From positions 868,001 to 932,000 of the forward strand of contig NZ_CP022133.1 of the NCBI RefSeq assembly GCF_002211765.1: a DNA stretch of 64,000 nucleotides, written 5' to 3'. Below the pieces are notes generated by a model. It saw only the letters and a program-made list of their open reading frames with translations. It was not told where the DNA came from and did no database searches. The DNA comes from Idiomarina piscisalsi (lineage in GTDB: Bacteria; Pseudomonadota; Gammaproteobacteria; Enterobacterales; Alteromonadaceae). Position 1 is the stretch's first letter. Every line of letters begins with the position of its first letter. The position numbers and the translations under genes are program-made. Below, one piece after another: positions 1-8,666 of the stretch.

Positions 1-1
1 G

Positions 2-79
2 GTGGCTATTTTAGGTCGCTTGTCGTGTTATCGCTTAATTAAACGCAATACGGCGCAGCTTATCCGCAAGCTTGCGTAA
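2..79 (+). CDS. Possible 3' end of an upstream gene
   Basis: One plus-strand frame is open from the window edge to a TAA and encodes about 25 residues that are basic near the end (it finishes LIRKLA). It stops 36 bases before the yfcH-like start. The fragment is too short to recognise and a chance open frame is possible. The other two plus-strand frames close within the first 45 bases. Confidence 0.3.
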   Translation: MAILGRLSCYRLIKRNTAQLIRKLA

Positions 80-115
80 GTTTGCGCCAGCAGTGATTGA
101 TTCAGGAGGTGGCTG

Positions 116-1006
116 ATGAATATTTTGATGACAGGTGGTACTGGCTTAATTGGCTCTGCGTTTATTCGCAAATACCGAAGTGATCATAAGTTCACGGTCA
201 CTACGCGTAATAAAGAGCGGGCCAGAAAGCTGTTGGGCGACGATGTTACCTTATTGTCCTCAGTGGACGAGGTGGCGGATATCGGCCAATTTGATTCGGT
301 CATCAATTTGCAGGGCGAGGGTATTGCCGACAAGCGCTGGAGCGATTCCCGCAAACAGGCGTTAAAAGACAGCCGCTGGCAGGTTACCGAAAAGCTGGCG
401 GCTATGATCAAAGCGGCCGAAAAGCCTCCTAAGGTATTTCTGAGCGGCTCTGCTATTGGTTATTATGGCCCGCGTGACGCTCAGCCCGTCAATGAGAGCG
501 ATGGCCCTAAGCGTACTGATTTCGCAGTGACCTTATGCCAAGAATGGGAGCGTCGGGCTCTAGCTGCAGAAAAAGTAACCCGGGTGGTTCTGCTGCGCAC
601 CGGTGTGGTTTTAGCAAAGGGCGAGGGCGCTTTGGCGAAAATGATCACCCCCTATAAGTTTGGTTTAGGTGGCCCTTTGGGCGATGGGAAGCAAATGATG
701 TCCTGGATACAGCTTGAGGATATGGTTCGGGCCATCCAGTATTTACTGGAGCACGACAATTTGTCGGGCCCTGTTAACATGACTTCTCCGGGACCCGTTA
801 CGAATGAAGCTTTTAGCCGGACTTTGGCGTCGGTACTGAATAAACCGCACTTCATGAGAGTACCCGCATTTGTGCTTAAAGTTGGCTTGGGTGAAATGTC
901 GTCGATGTTGCTTAAAGGGCAAGCTGTGGTGCCAGACAAACTGCGGAACCATGGCTTTGAATTCAAGTATCCAACTGTGCGTGAAGCTTTTCTGGTGAGT
1001 GTGTAA
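116..1006 (+). CDS. yfcH: TIGR01777-type NAD(P)-dependent epimerase (YfcH-like)
   Basis: This is a 296-residue sugar-epimerase-like protein of the short-chain dehydrogenase superfamily, in the cytoplasm; the physiological substrate of the family is not established. A Rossmann dinucleotide motif GGTGLIGSAF lies at residues 7-16 and an SGSAIGYYG active-region motif near 110-118. The C-terminal quarter resembles the DUF1731 tail typical of YfcH. The length matches the family. The ATG start is preceded by a strong ribosome site, AGGAGG, about 5 bases upstream. The next gene, 65 bases downstream, is on the same strand but has its own leader, so the two need not be an operon. Confidence 0.85.
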   Translation: MNILMTGGTGLIGSAFIRKYRSDHKFTVTTRNKERARKLLGDDVTLLSSVDEVADIGQFDSVINLQGEGIADKRWSDSRKQALKDSRWQVTEKLAAMIKAAEKPPKVFLSGSAIGYYGPRDAQPVNESDGPKRTDFAVTLCQEWERRALAAEKVTRVVLLRTGVVLAKGEGALAKMITPYKFGLGGPLGDGKQMMSWIQLEDMVRAIQYLLEHDNLSGPVNMTSPGPVTNEAFSRTLASVLNKPHFMRVPAFVLKVGLGEMSSMLLKGQAVVPDKLRNHGFEFKYPTVREAFLVSV

Positions 1007-1030
1007 ATCTTTACGGTGCCTTTTTATTTC

Positions 1031-1062
1031 CTTAACGGACAGGGTCTTCAGAACCCGTTAAG
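1031..1062 (+). repeat. 8-bp inverted repeat before the RlpA-like gene
   Basis: CTTAACGG at 1031-1038 and CCGTTAAG at 1055-1062 are perfect inverted arms separated by 16 bases, ending 8 bases before the start codon of the RlpA-like gene. It could be an operator or an mRNA hairpin next to the ribosome site. No U-run follows, so it is not a standard terminator. Confidence 0.5.
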
Positions 1063-1070
1063 ATTAAGGA

Positions 1071-1478
1071 ATGAAAGCAAAAAACACACACTCCGTTAAA
1101 AATCTTATGTTAGGCGTCAGTTTATCCGTACTGGCGCTTAGTGGTTGTAGCGCCATTCCGGCCAAGAGTCCCGGTAACTTAATTGGTAAACAGGAGTCAG
1201 GAAAGGCGTCTTATTACGCCATGAAATACCAATTCAGAACCACAGCTAGCGGTGAGCGGTATAACCATTTCGCAGACACCGCCGCTCACAGAACCTTGCC
1301 ATTTGGTACCAAAGTTCGAGTCACCAATATCGCTAATAGCAAAAGCGTTGTGGTTAAAATTAATGATCGAGGCCCCTTTATTGACGGCAGAATCATCGAC
1401 CTATCGCGCTCTGCGTTTGGCGAAATCGCTGATTTGGATGCCGGGATTATTGAAGTGAGCACTGAAGTTATTCGATAA
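1071..1478 (+). CDS. Small RlpA-like double-psi beta-barrel lipoprotein
   Basis: This 135-residue protein has a lipoprotein signal with lipobox LSGC (lipidated Cys26), followed by a double-psi beta-barrel from about residue 40 to the end. The barrel carries the RlpA signatures GKASYYA, TASGERYN and INDRGPF-DGRIIDLS. RlpA proteins bind or cleave peptidoglycan lacking stem peptides at the septum; the SPOR domain of full-length RlpA is absent, so septal targeting is uncertain. The AAGGA ribosome site abuts the ATG very closely, so a start at the second ATG (1107) is possible, but that would leave no charged n-region in the signal. It is convergent with the next gene, 12 bases away. Confidence 0.82.
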   Translation: MKAKNTHSVKNLMLGVSLSVLALSGCSAIPAKSPGNLIGKQESGKASYYAMKYQFRTTASGERYNHFADTAAHRTLPFGTKVRVTNIANSKSVVVKINDRGPFIDGRIIDLSRSAFGEIADLDAGIIEVSTEVIR

Positions 1479-1490
1479 GCTTCACGGTTT

Positions 1491-2615
1491 TTACCAACCG
1501 ATAATACGTTGCCAGGTGTTATGTGAACCATTACTCATTAGTACATGGTAAAGCGGATGCATGGCGGCGGTTGCACAGGCGTGGTTGGGCAATATGCGCA
1601 ACTGCGAACCAACGGGAAAGTTGTCTAATTGGTAAACGTCGTTTAATTCGATAACGCCGTGCTCTTGTGAGGTGCTGTTAACGCATAAGCCAGTTAAAAT
1701 AGAACCATCTGTTTTACAGACTTGTCCATAGCCAAAATCCATACTCTGGCTTGCAGTACCGCGATCTCGGGACAGTGCCATCCAGCCGCTGTCAGTCAGT
1801 ACCCAGCCTTTCTCTTTGTTGTGTCCGATAACGGTTGTCACCACTGACATGGCGATGTCAGAAAAGTCGCACACGCCGATATTTTTCATGACTAAGTCAA
1901 AAGTCGTGTAAACGCCGGCGCGAACCTCGGCAATATCACTAAAGTCTTCTCCGTAATGCGCGGTTGGTGTTGAGCCGACGCTGGTTATTGAACAATGAAT
2001 GCCAGATGCTTCTAGTCGGCTTTTGGCATTGCGAACCGCATCACACTCTCGTTTAGCGAATGCTTTTAAAGCGTCTGCGGTATGACAATTGTATGAGCCA
2101 CCGGCATGGGTCATGAGTCCGGTAAAGTGTCGACCAAGTTGCTGCGCAATATCAATAAGCTCCGGCGCTTCGGGCTTAATACCGCCGCGATGATCATCAC
2201 TGTCTATTTCAATGAAAACGGAAAAGTCCTGTTGGTGTTTTTGTGCAAAGTCACTTACTGCCTTTGCCTGCGCCATATTATCGAGCAGAACATGTAGGTT
2301 AATACCGCGCTTACGCAGTTGAGCGACGCGCTCCAATTTTGCCGGTGCAATGCCTACGGCGTAAAGCAAGTCGGTGTAGCCAGCGTTTGCGTAGGCTTCC
2401 GCTTCTGCCAATGTTGACACTGTGGCGGGTCTGATTTTATCCGCGAGTAAGTAACCGGCAGCCTCTAACGTGCGCAACGTCTTCAGGTGAGGGCGTAAGT
2501 GACTACCCAGTGATTCAATGCGGTTTTTCAAATGCGCGATATTGCGTTTTAGAATGGCTTCATCAATCAGCAAATAAGGCGTATCGAGGGTATCTATCCA
2601 CTGAGGTACTGTCAT
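1491..2615 (-). CDS. DSD1-family PLP enzyme (D-threonine aldolase / D-serine dehydratase-like)
   Basis: This 374-residue fold-type III PLP enzyme has an alanine-racemase N-terminal barrel with the PLP lysine in RPHLKT (Lys45). Its C-terminal D-serine-dehydratase-like domain has HGVIE at 319-323 and the metal-binding pair His345 and Cys347 in NHACAT. Family members split D-threonine or D-beta-hydroxy amino acids, or deaminate D-serine, with PLP and a divalent metal. The sequence does not decide between aldolase and dehydratase. It lies 16 bases downstream of the serine/threonine dehydratase gene on the same strand, which suggests a joint role in hydroxy-amino-acid breakdown. The start is supported by AGGATGAT just upstream. 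Confidence 0.82.
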   Translation of the reverse strand: MTVPQWIDTLDTPYLLIDEAILKRNIAHLKNRIESLGSHLRPHLKTLRTLEAAGYLLADKIRPATVSTLAEAEAYANAGYTDLLYAVGIAPAKLERVAQLRKRGINLHVLLDNMAQAKAVSDFAQKHQQDFSVFIEIDSDDHRGGIKPEAPELIDIAQQLGRHFTGLMTHAGGSYNCHTADALKAFAKRECDAVRNAKSRLEASGIHCSITSVGSTPTAHYGEDFSDIAEVRAGVYTTFDLVMKNIGVCDFSDIAMSVVTTVIGHNKEKGWVLTDSGWMALSRDRGTASQSMDFGYGQVCKTDGSILTGLCVNSTSQEHGVIELNDVYQLDNFPVGSQLRILPNHACATAAMHPLYHVLMSNGSHNTWQRIIGW

Positions 2616-2631
2616 TTAATCATCCTGCTTG

Positions 2632-3594
2632 TTAAGCGCTTAAGAGTTCTGCATAGCGGCTTATGTCGACATTGCCACCGCTAATGATAACGCCAACACG
2701 TTTGCCTTGCAGCTCATCTTTAAGCTGCTCCACCGCAGCGAAACCGAGGCACCCCGTGGGTTCAACAACCATCTTCATTCGTTCGGCGAAAAACCGCATT
2801 GACTCAACTAAGCTTGAATCGCTGACGGTTAGAATATCGTCGACATTATTTTGAATGATAGGGAAGGTATACTCGCCTAAATACTGTGTTTGAGCGCCGT
2901 CAGCGATGGTTTTGGGTGTTTCAATACGGACAATTTCCCCTTTACGGAACGACTGCTGACCGTCGTTTCCGGCTTCGGGTTCGACACCGTAAACCTTGCA
3001 GTCAGGTGCGAAGTGGCGCGCCGCTAACGCACAGCCGGACAGCAACCCGCCGCCACCTAAACATACAAATAGCGCGTCAAGCTCCCCGGTTTCCTCAAAC
3101 AGCTCTTTTGCGGCAGTGCCTTGCCCTGACAAAATATGCGGGTGGTCGTAAGGCGGTATGAGCGTATAACCGTGCTTCTCAGCGAGCTCTCTGCCGATTT
3201 GTTCGCGATTTTCGGTATAGCGGTCGTAGTGAATTATGTTGGCACCGTAGCCTCGGGTTGCGTTCACTTTCGCCTTTGGCGCGTCTTCGGGCATGATGAT
3301 GGTTGCTTTAATATCGAGCAACTGAGCTGCTAAGGCTATCGCTTGTGCGTGATTCCCCGAGGAAAATGCAATGACACCGGCTTTCTTCTGCGCTTCATCA
3401 AACTGCAGTAGCGCATTCATGGCGCCGCGAAATTTAAACGCGCCCATGCGTTGGAAATTTTCGCACTTAAAGAAGAGTTCAGCGCCCAACTTTTCGTTCG
3501 CTGTGCGTGACGTCAAAACGGGAGTTTTATGGGCGTATGGGCGAATACGCTCAGCGGCGGCAGCGACGTCATCAAAACTAGGTAGTGGCAGCAA
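2632..3594 (-). CDS. Threonine/serine dehydratase or serine racemase family PLP enzyme
   Basis: This is a 320-residue fold-type II PLP enzyme without the C-terminal ACT-like regulatory domain of biosynthetic IlvA, as in catabolic TdcB and serine racemases. It has the PLP-lysine motif FKFRGA (Lys54), SSGNHAQ at about 78-84 contacting the cofactor carboxylate, and a GGGGLLSG phosphate-binding loop near 175. It deaminates threonine or serine to the 2-oxo acid, or interconverts L- and D-serine; sequence alone cannot separate these. The start is a TTG behind AGGAGG. It sits between the DSD1 enzyme and the MgtC-like gene, with a 10-base gap to the latter. Confidence 0.85.
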   Translation of the reverse strand: MLPLPSFDDVAAAAERIRPYAHKTPVLTSRTANEKLGAELFFKCENFQRMGAFKFRGAMNALLQFDEAQKKAGVIAFSSGNHAQAIALAAQLLDIKATIIMPEDAPKAKVNATRGYGANIIHYDRYTENREQIGRELAEKHGYTLIPPYDHPHILSGQGTAAKELFEETGELDALFVCLGGGGLLSGCALAARHFAPDCKVYGVEPEAGNDGQQSFRKGEIVRIETPKTIADGAQTQYLGEYTFPIIQNNVDDILTVSDSSLVESMRFFAERMKMVVEPTGCLGFAAVEQLKDELQGKRVGVIISGGNVDISRYAELLSA

Positions 3595-3604
3595 AACTCC
3601 TCCT

Positions 3605-4870
3605 TTAAAGTACGTTCAAGAAGCCGTAAAGCAGTCCGGGAACGATGGCCAAAGTCATGTAAACGGCGTATTTATAATGCAGCTTTATGCCGGCAACAGA
3701 TGCAAACATAATGCCTTTCAGTAGGGTGTTACTGGCGCAGGCCAGGATGATACCCATAACAGCCACTTCCGGAGACAGTTCATTCTGAGCCGATCGGGAA
3801 AGCGATAACGTAATAGCGTCGACGTCCATTAAGCCTGAAATAATAGCCAGGCTGTAGATACCCGCGTCGCCAAACCACTGCTTCATGGCCTCTGACAATA
3901 ACAAGATAACGGCCAAAAGCACGCCAAACTGTATGGCGGTACCTAACTGTAACGGATTATTAATAGTGATATCAGAGGCATTTGAGGGAGCCTTCTGCTT
4001 TTGCTGGCGGTATATCATCACCATCACGACCAGCGCCCCTAAAAACATGAGCGTAATCGAGGGCCAGAGTATTCCCAGAAGTTGATGATTGACAACAAAG
4101 ACTTCTATCAGCACTCGCGGAAACATAATGCTGCAAGCCAGTAACATGCCGCTCACATAAATAGCGGTGTGAGAGTTTCTTTTAGCGAAGCGGGCCATGG
4201 TCAGAGTAACGGCGGTGGACGACGCAAAGCCTCCTGCAATAGCGGTAATGAGCGTGCCTCTCTTTTCGCCGAGCAGTTGGGTAAATAAGTAACCAATAAA
4301 TGACAGCCCGGAGATTAACACCACCATCCACCATAGCCAGTAAGGGTTTAGCGCTTGCCATGGACCGTACCCTTCGTCGGGCAGCAGCGGTAGCACCACC
4401 ACGGAAATAAGCAGTAAGGTAATGCCAGAATAAAAGGCCTTAGGAGAAATGCGTTTGAGTAATTTATGTAAGTTTTTCTTATGGCCCAAAAGCGCAACGA
4501 CGACAGCTCCGCAGCTTAGAGCCGGTAGCGGATCGCCAGAAGCGGCCCAAATAGCTAACGCGAAGGTCAGCAACATAGAAAACTCAGTGGTAATACCGGC
4601 ATCGTCTGAAAGCTTGCTGTGGCTAATGTATGACGCAGCAATAAGAATGGCGACTACAACAAAGCCGGTAATAATCAGCCAGACACCCCACTGCTGAGCT
4701 AGTATTGCGAATACGCCGCCACTTAAACCAATAAGGCTAAACGTGCGCACCCCAGCAACGCGAGCACCTTCTTCGCTGTCACGACCCGACCAACCTCGCT
4801 CAATGCCTATCATCAAACCTAAAGCAAGCGCTGCCAGTAATGAAAGTGCCATTTCCATTTGATAATGCAC
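3605..4870 (-). CDS. MgtC/SapB-family membrane protein with DUF4010
   Basis: This 421-residue, highly hydrophobic protein has about a dozen predicted membrane segments. The N-terminal 130 residues match the MgtC/SapB pattern (LALGLMIGIERGW, then VAGVRTFSLIGLSGG), and the remainder is the DUF4010 membrane region. Proteins of this build are common in Proteobacteria but their substrate is unknown; MgtC itself is linked to growth in low magnesium and ATP synthase control. The gene heads a short minus-strand group with the two PLP enzymes; 48 bases separate it from the hydrolase upstream. Confidence 0.8.
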   Translation of the reverse strand: MHYQMEMALSLLAALALGLMIGIERGWSGRDSEEGARVAGVRTFSLIGLSGGVFAILAQQWGVWLIITGFVVVAILIAASYISHSKLSDDAGITTEFSMLLTFALAIWAASGDPLPALSCGAVVVALLGHKKNLHKLLKRISPKAFYSGITLLLISVVVLPLLPDEGYGPWQALNPYWLWWMVVLISGLSFIGYLFTQLLGEKRGTLITAIAGGFASSTAVTLTMARFAKRNSHTAIYVSGMLLACSIMFPRVLIEVFVVNHQLLGILWPSITLMFLGALVVMVMIYRQQKQKAPSNASDITINNPLQLGTAIQFGVLLAVILLLSEAMKQWFGDAGIYSLAIISGLMDVDAITLSLSRSAQNELSPEVAVMGIILACASNTLLKGIMFASVAGIKLHYKYAVYMTLAIVPGLLYGFLNVL

Positions 4871-4918
4871 GGTCTAAGAATCCCTGATTATTTCGTCAAT
4901 ACAAAGACTTTAATTGAC

Positions 4919-5770
4919 CTACAGGGCGTCTAGCAAGCTTTTACGCCAAAGCGACTCTTTAAATTGACTGCGGAAGAAGTTGAAGTGACCAATGCCTTTG
5001 CTGTCAGTCATGTCGGGGGTTAAGTCCGTTAACGACTTTTCGGCATTTGGGTAGTGACTCAGTAAACTCTCAATATTTGAGCGCTGGAGTAGCTCGTCGT
5101 CGGTAATATGGAATGCGCGAATAGGTGCTGAAAAGTGGTTGTAACGCTCTTGTTGTTCGGCGGAGATGTTGTCAAATAGATAATCTTTGCTGCGGCACCA
5201 ACGGCTCCATTGCATCATGGCTGGCGCAGGCATATCACCCACCATGTTCAAGCGTTTACCGGGGAAGTAGCCGGCTATGGGCGTACTGATGGGAGCGGCA
5301 AAATACCACAACAACCAAGATGTCCAGCGAACTTGTTTGCTAGCCTTTAACCAGTAACCCGTGCCACTGGCAATTGTGACCATTTTGTCGATACAGTCAC
5401 TGTTTGGAGCCAGACCAACAATTTGACCGCCCAGGCTATGCGCCAGCCATATTAACGGCTCACCTTGCTGGCAGGACTGGGCGTAGTCGAGCACTGACTT
5501 AATATCTAACTCAGCCCATTCAATAATGTCAGACTTGATCTGTTTTAATGGTTTATCGACGGACTGACCAATGCCGTAGTAGTCGAAAGTAATAACCCGA
5601 TAGCCCTGCTCACTCAGCCAACGCGCAATGGGTTGGTAGAAACGTTGTTTTACGCCAAGGGCGGCAGCTATGACGACAGTGGCTTTAATTTTGGTTTGTG
5701 GCTCGAACCTTACACAGTGTAAGTAGCGATTATTGTCCGTGAGCTCGATACTCTTCATGTTTTTCGACAT
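4919..5770 (-). CDS. Alpha/beta hydrolase (COG4757-like)
   Basis: This is a 283-residue single-domain alpha/beta hydrolase. The nucleophile elbow is HSLGGQ, with catalytic Ser112; an early TVVIAAALGVKQRFY segment likely forms the oxyanion region; and a late GHFNFFR stretch is a good candidate for the catalytic histidine. There is no signal peptide, so it is probably cytoplasmic. The substrate cannot be read from sequence; esterase or thioesterase activity is typical. The start has a poor ribosome site, and an internal ATG four codons later is an alternative. It follows yciI by 15 bases and may be the distal gene of the trp-yciB-yciI transcript. Confidence 0.75.
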   Translation of the reverse strand: MSKNMKSIELTDNNRYLHCVRFEPQTKIKATVVIAAALGVKQRFYQPIARWLSEQGYRVITFDYYGIGQSVDKPLKQIKSDIIEWAELDIKSVLDYAQSCQQGEPLIWLAHSLGGQIVGLAPNSDCIDKMVTIASGTGYWLKASKQVRWTSWLLWYFAAPISTPIAGYFPGKRLNMVGDMPAPAMMQWSRWCRSKDYLFDNISAEQQERYNHFSAPIRAFHITDDELLQRSNIESLLSHYPNAEKSLTDLTPDMTDSKGIGHFNFFRSQFKESLWRKSLLDAL

Positions 5771-5785
5771 AACGACAATAGCGGG

Positions 5786-6088
5786 TTAGTTTGGAAGCGC
5801 AGCGATATAGGGCTTTACCGAAGCTTGTTTATAAACACCGGCTTCCCAATAAGGATCGTCATTTGCCCATTGCTCAGCGTCTTGCAGGGTGTCGAACTCA
5901 GCAATCACCACAGAGCCAGTATAACCCAGCACCCCCGGGTCAAGTTCGGCTATCGCCGGACATGGCCCCGCGACCAGTAAACGCCCGTCGTTTTGCAATG
6001 CTTTGAGTCGCTCAAGGTGAGCAGGGCGCGCTCGTTTACGTGCTTCCAGTGAGTCCGGGTGATCTTCTGCAAAAATAACGAACCACAT
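5786..6088 (-). CDS. yciI: YciI family protein
   Basis: This 100-residue ferredoxin-like-fold protein has the YciI pattern: an N-terminal MWFVIFAEDHPDS strand, the RPAHLERL helix with its conserved histidine, and a GRLLVAGP turn. The His/Asp pair of the family is thought to form an active site, but the reaction is unknown. The gene begins directly at the stop of yciB, a pairing kept in E. coli and many relatives, which suggests co-translation. Confidence 0.88.
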   Translation of the reverse strand: MWFVIFAEDHPDSLEARKRARPAHLERLKALQNDGRLLVAGPCPAIAELDPGVLGYTGSVVIAEFDTLQDAEQWANDDPYWEAGVYKQASVKPYIAALPN

Positions 6089-6630
6089 TATTGCGTGTTC
6101 TCCTCTTCACTGGCATGACGGTACATATAAAGGCCGGTGCCAATAGTAAAGACTAATGTAATGCCTAAAATACCGAAAACCTTAAAGTTTACCCAAGCTT
6201 CCTGACTCCAAAACTCTGCGATATATAAGTTAAGCGCTGCTAACGCCAGGCAGAACACTATCCAAGCGTAGGTTAACTTTAACCAGGCGGCATCTGGCAA
6301 TTGAATGTCTTTACCCATCATAGACTGTATCGGACTGCGTTTTTTCCAAAACAAGCCGCCCAAGAGCAACAGTGCGATGGCGACATAGACAACCGACACT
6401 TTCATTTTAATAAACCAGTCATCACGTAGGAGTAGAGTGACTGCGCCGAACACCATAACAACAGCCAACAAAACCCAGTGTCGGGTGGTTAGTGGCTGCC
6501 GGAGAAGTTTCAGGCCAAGCAACTGAACCACTGTCCCTGCCATTAAAACACCGGTTGCGACATAAATGTCCGCCATTTTGTAGAACACAAAAAAGGCGAT
6601 TATCGGTATATATTCTAATAACAGGGCCAT
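6088..6630 (-). CDS. yciB: Inner membrane septation protein A (YciB/IspZ)
   Basis: This 180-residue protein has about five hydrophobic membrane helices and the IspZ/YciB features: an N-terminal EYIPIIAFFVFYKMADIYVAT-like region, a central RDDWFIKMK loop and a W-rich helix pair. The family supports cell-envelope integrity and interacts with elongation and division proteins. A GGAG ribosome site precedes the ATG. The gene starts 18 bases after the trpA stop with no terminator between them, so it is probably transcribed with trp and exposed to tryptophan attenuation. Confidence 0.9.
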   Translation of the reverse strand: MALLLEYIPIIAFFVFYKMADIYVATGVLMAGTVVQLLGLKLLRQPLTTRHWVLLAVVMVFGAVTLLLRDDWFIKMKVSVVYVAIALLLLGGLFWKKRSPIQSMMGKDIQLPDAAWLKLTYAWIVFCLALAALNLYIAEFWSQEAWVNFKVFGILGITLVFTIGTGLYMYRHASEEENTQ

Positions 6631-6648
6631 TGATTACTCCGGTTTTCT

Positions 6649-7458
6649 TTACTTCAGCGATGTGGCGGCTTTCATGCTTTGGGTAAACGCTTTTAAGTCC
6701 GCTATCTGTTGCGCGTTATTGTCGAGGTTTTTCTCAATAAGCGCAACCACAGCTGAGCCGCTAATGGCACCATCGGCTCCCGCAGCCAGAGCTTTTTCGA
6801 CGTGCTCAGGTTGTGATATTCCGAAGCCGAGCAAAATAGGAGGCGCTCCGGCATTTTTTAACTTGTCGATAAGCTCTGAAGCAGGGACTTGCATTTGTGT
6901 CTCTACGCCGGTAACCCCGGAGCGACTCAGTAAATACACATAGCCTGAGCACTGCTTTGCAATGGTTTGCAGTAATGTGTCGCTGGCATCGGGTGGGGCA
7001 ATAAAGACAGCCTCAATGCCAACTTCCTGAGCTATTTCCGCAAACCGTTTCGCTTCTTTGGTTGGAACATCGGCAATAAGTACTGAATCGACGCCAACAT
7101 CTTTCATTTGTTGGTAAAACTCGCGAACGCCTTTAGCGTATATCAAATTCGCATAAACCAGTAAACCTATGGGTATTTGCGGTGAATAATCGCGAACAGC
7201 CTTTAAAATCTTCAAAATACCACTAAAGTTAGTGCCTGCTTCCAGCGCGCGTAAGTTGGCACGCTGAATCACTGGTCCGTCGGCGACAGGATCGGAAAAT
7301 GGCAAACCTAACTCCAACGCGTCAGCGCCACCATCAATGAGCGCCTTTATCACTTCCAGACTTTGCTCAGGTGTTGGGTCGCCAAGCGTGACAAAAGGAA
7401 CAAAAGCGCCTTGATTATCGGCTTTTAATTGTGCAAAACAAGTTTCATAACGGCTCAT
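6649..7458 (-). CDS. trpA: Tryptophan synthase alpha subunit
   Basis: TrpA cleaves indole-3-glycerol phosphate to indole and glyceraldehyde 3-phosphate, and channels indole to TrpB. The protein is 269 residues, the usual length, and is a TIM barrel with catalytic Glu49 ([10 protein letters not shown]) and Asp60 at the same numbers as in Salmonella TrpA. The [10 protein letters not shown] phosphate-binding segment and GAISGSAVV follow near the C-terminus. It overlaps the trpB stop by 4 bases, indicating translational coupling. Confidence 0.97.
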   Translation of the reverse strand: MSRYETCFAQLKADNQGAFVPFVTLGDPTPEQSLEVIKALIDGGADALELGLPFSDPVADGPVIQRANLRALEAGTNFSGILKILKAVRDYSPQIPIGLLVYANLIYAKGVREFYQQMKDVGVDSVLIADVPTKEAKRFAEIAQEVGIEAVFIAPPDASDTLLQTIAKQCSGYVYLLSRSGVTGVETQMQVPASELIDKLKNAGAPPILLGFGISQPEHVEKALAAGADGAISGSAVVALIEKNLDNNAQQIADLKAFTQSMKAATSLK

Positions 7459-8666
7459 TGCTGTCCCTCCGTGGTTTTTTCCTGGGCATTAAAAATACGA
7501 CGAACATGATCGATGTCTTTGTCACCACGACCCGATAAATTAATAAGCAGAATTTCAGGAGCGTCAGGCTCTGCGGCGCGTTTTAATGCATAAGCTAATG
7601 CATGCGCCGACTCCAGCGCTGGAATAATACCTTCATGACGCGACAATAGTTTAAAAGCCTCTAAGGCTTCTTCATCCGTCACCGACTCATAGCGAGCGCG
7701 GCCAATGGCTTTCAAGTGTGCGTGCTGCGGACCAACGCCCGGATAGTCGAGACCGGCTGAAACGGAATACGATTCTTCAATTTGCCCTTCGGTGTCCTGC
7801 ATTAGGAACGACAGGCATCCGTGTAAGATTCCGGGTTTTCCTGCAGTAAGCGTCGCACCATGATGCGTGGTTTCGACACCTTTACCCGCAGGCTCAACAC
7901 CGACTAAGTCAACACCTTCCTCATCAATGAAGTCTGCAAACATACCAATCGCATTGGAGCCACCGCCAACACAGGCAATGACTTCATCCGGTAAGCGTCC
8001 GGCCTGTTCTTTAATCTGAGCCTTCGCTTCTTCACCTATCATACGATGGAATTCACGCACAATGGTCGGGAAAGGGTGTGCACCGGCTGCGGTGCCTAAC
8101 AAATAATGAGTATTGGGGTAACTGGCCGTCCAGTCGCGTAAGGCTTCGTTTACCGCATCTTTTAAAGTGCCGCTGCCGGTATCGACGGACACAACTTTTG
8201 CGCCCATTAACTCCATACGAAAGACATTGGGTTGCTGGCGCTCGGCGTCCTTCTTCCCCATGTAAATTATGCACTCTAAATCGAGCAGGGCGCAGGCAAG
8301 GGCCGTCGCAGTACCGTGCTGACCGGCGCCGGTTTCCGCAATAATACGGGTTTTACCCATGCGCTTAGCCAGTAATGCCTGCCCCAGCACCTGGTTGGTT
8401 TTGTGGGCTCCGCCGTGAAGTAAGTCTTCACGTTTTAAATAAATTTTGGTGTTGTTTGGGCTCTCCAGCGGCAAATTACGGCATAGGCTCAGCGGTGTTG
8501 GTCTGCCAAGGTAGTTTTTCAGTAACCCCCGAAACTCCGCCTGAAACTCGTCATCTTGCTGGGCGTCAATAAAAGCTTGCTCGAGCTGTTCAAGCGCCGG
8601 TAATAAGATTTCAGGAACGAACTGGCCGCCGAAATCGCCAAAATAAGCGGGTAATGACTGACTCAT
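7455..8666 (-). CDS. trpB: Tryptophan synthase beta subunit
   Basis: TrpB condenses indole with serine to give tryptophan using PLP. The 403-residue protein has the PLP lysine in GGAHKTNQ (Lys89), the catalytic glutamate in AETGAGQHG, and the [12 protein letters not shown] phosphate loop. It is the TrpB1 type that partners with TrpA, in keeping with adjacent trpA. It overlaps trpCF by 4 bases at its start and trpA by 4 bases at its end. Confidence 0.97.
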   Translation of the reverse strand: MSQSLPAYFGDFGGQFVPEILLPALEQLEQAFIDAQQDDEFQAEFRGLLKNYLGRPTPLSLCRNLPLESPNNTKIYLKREDLLHGGAHKTNQVLGQALLAKRMGKTRIIAETGAGQHGTATALACALLDLECIIYMGKKDAERQQPNVFRMELMGAKVVSVDTGSGTLKDAVNEALRDWTASYPNTHYLLGTAAGAHPFPTIVREFHRMIGEEAKAQIKEQAGRLPDEVIACVGGGSNAIGMFADFIDEEGVDLVGVEPAGKGVETTHHGATLTAGKPGILHGCLSFLMQDTEGQIEESYSVSAGLDYPGVGPQHAHLKAIGRARYESVTDEEALEAFKLLSRHEGIIPALESAHALAYALKRAAEPDAPEILLINLSGRGDKDIDHVRRIFNAQEKTTEGQQ

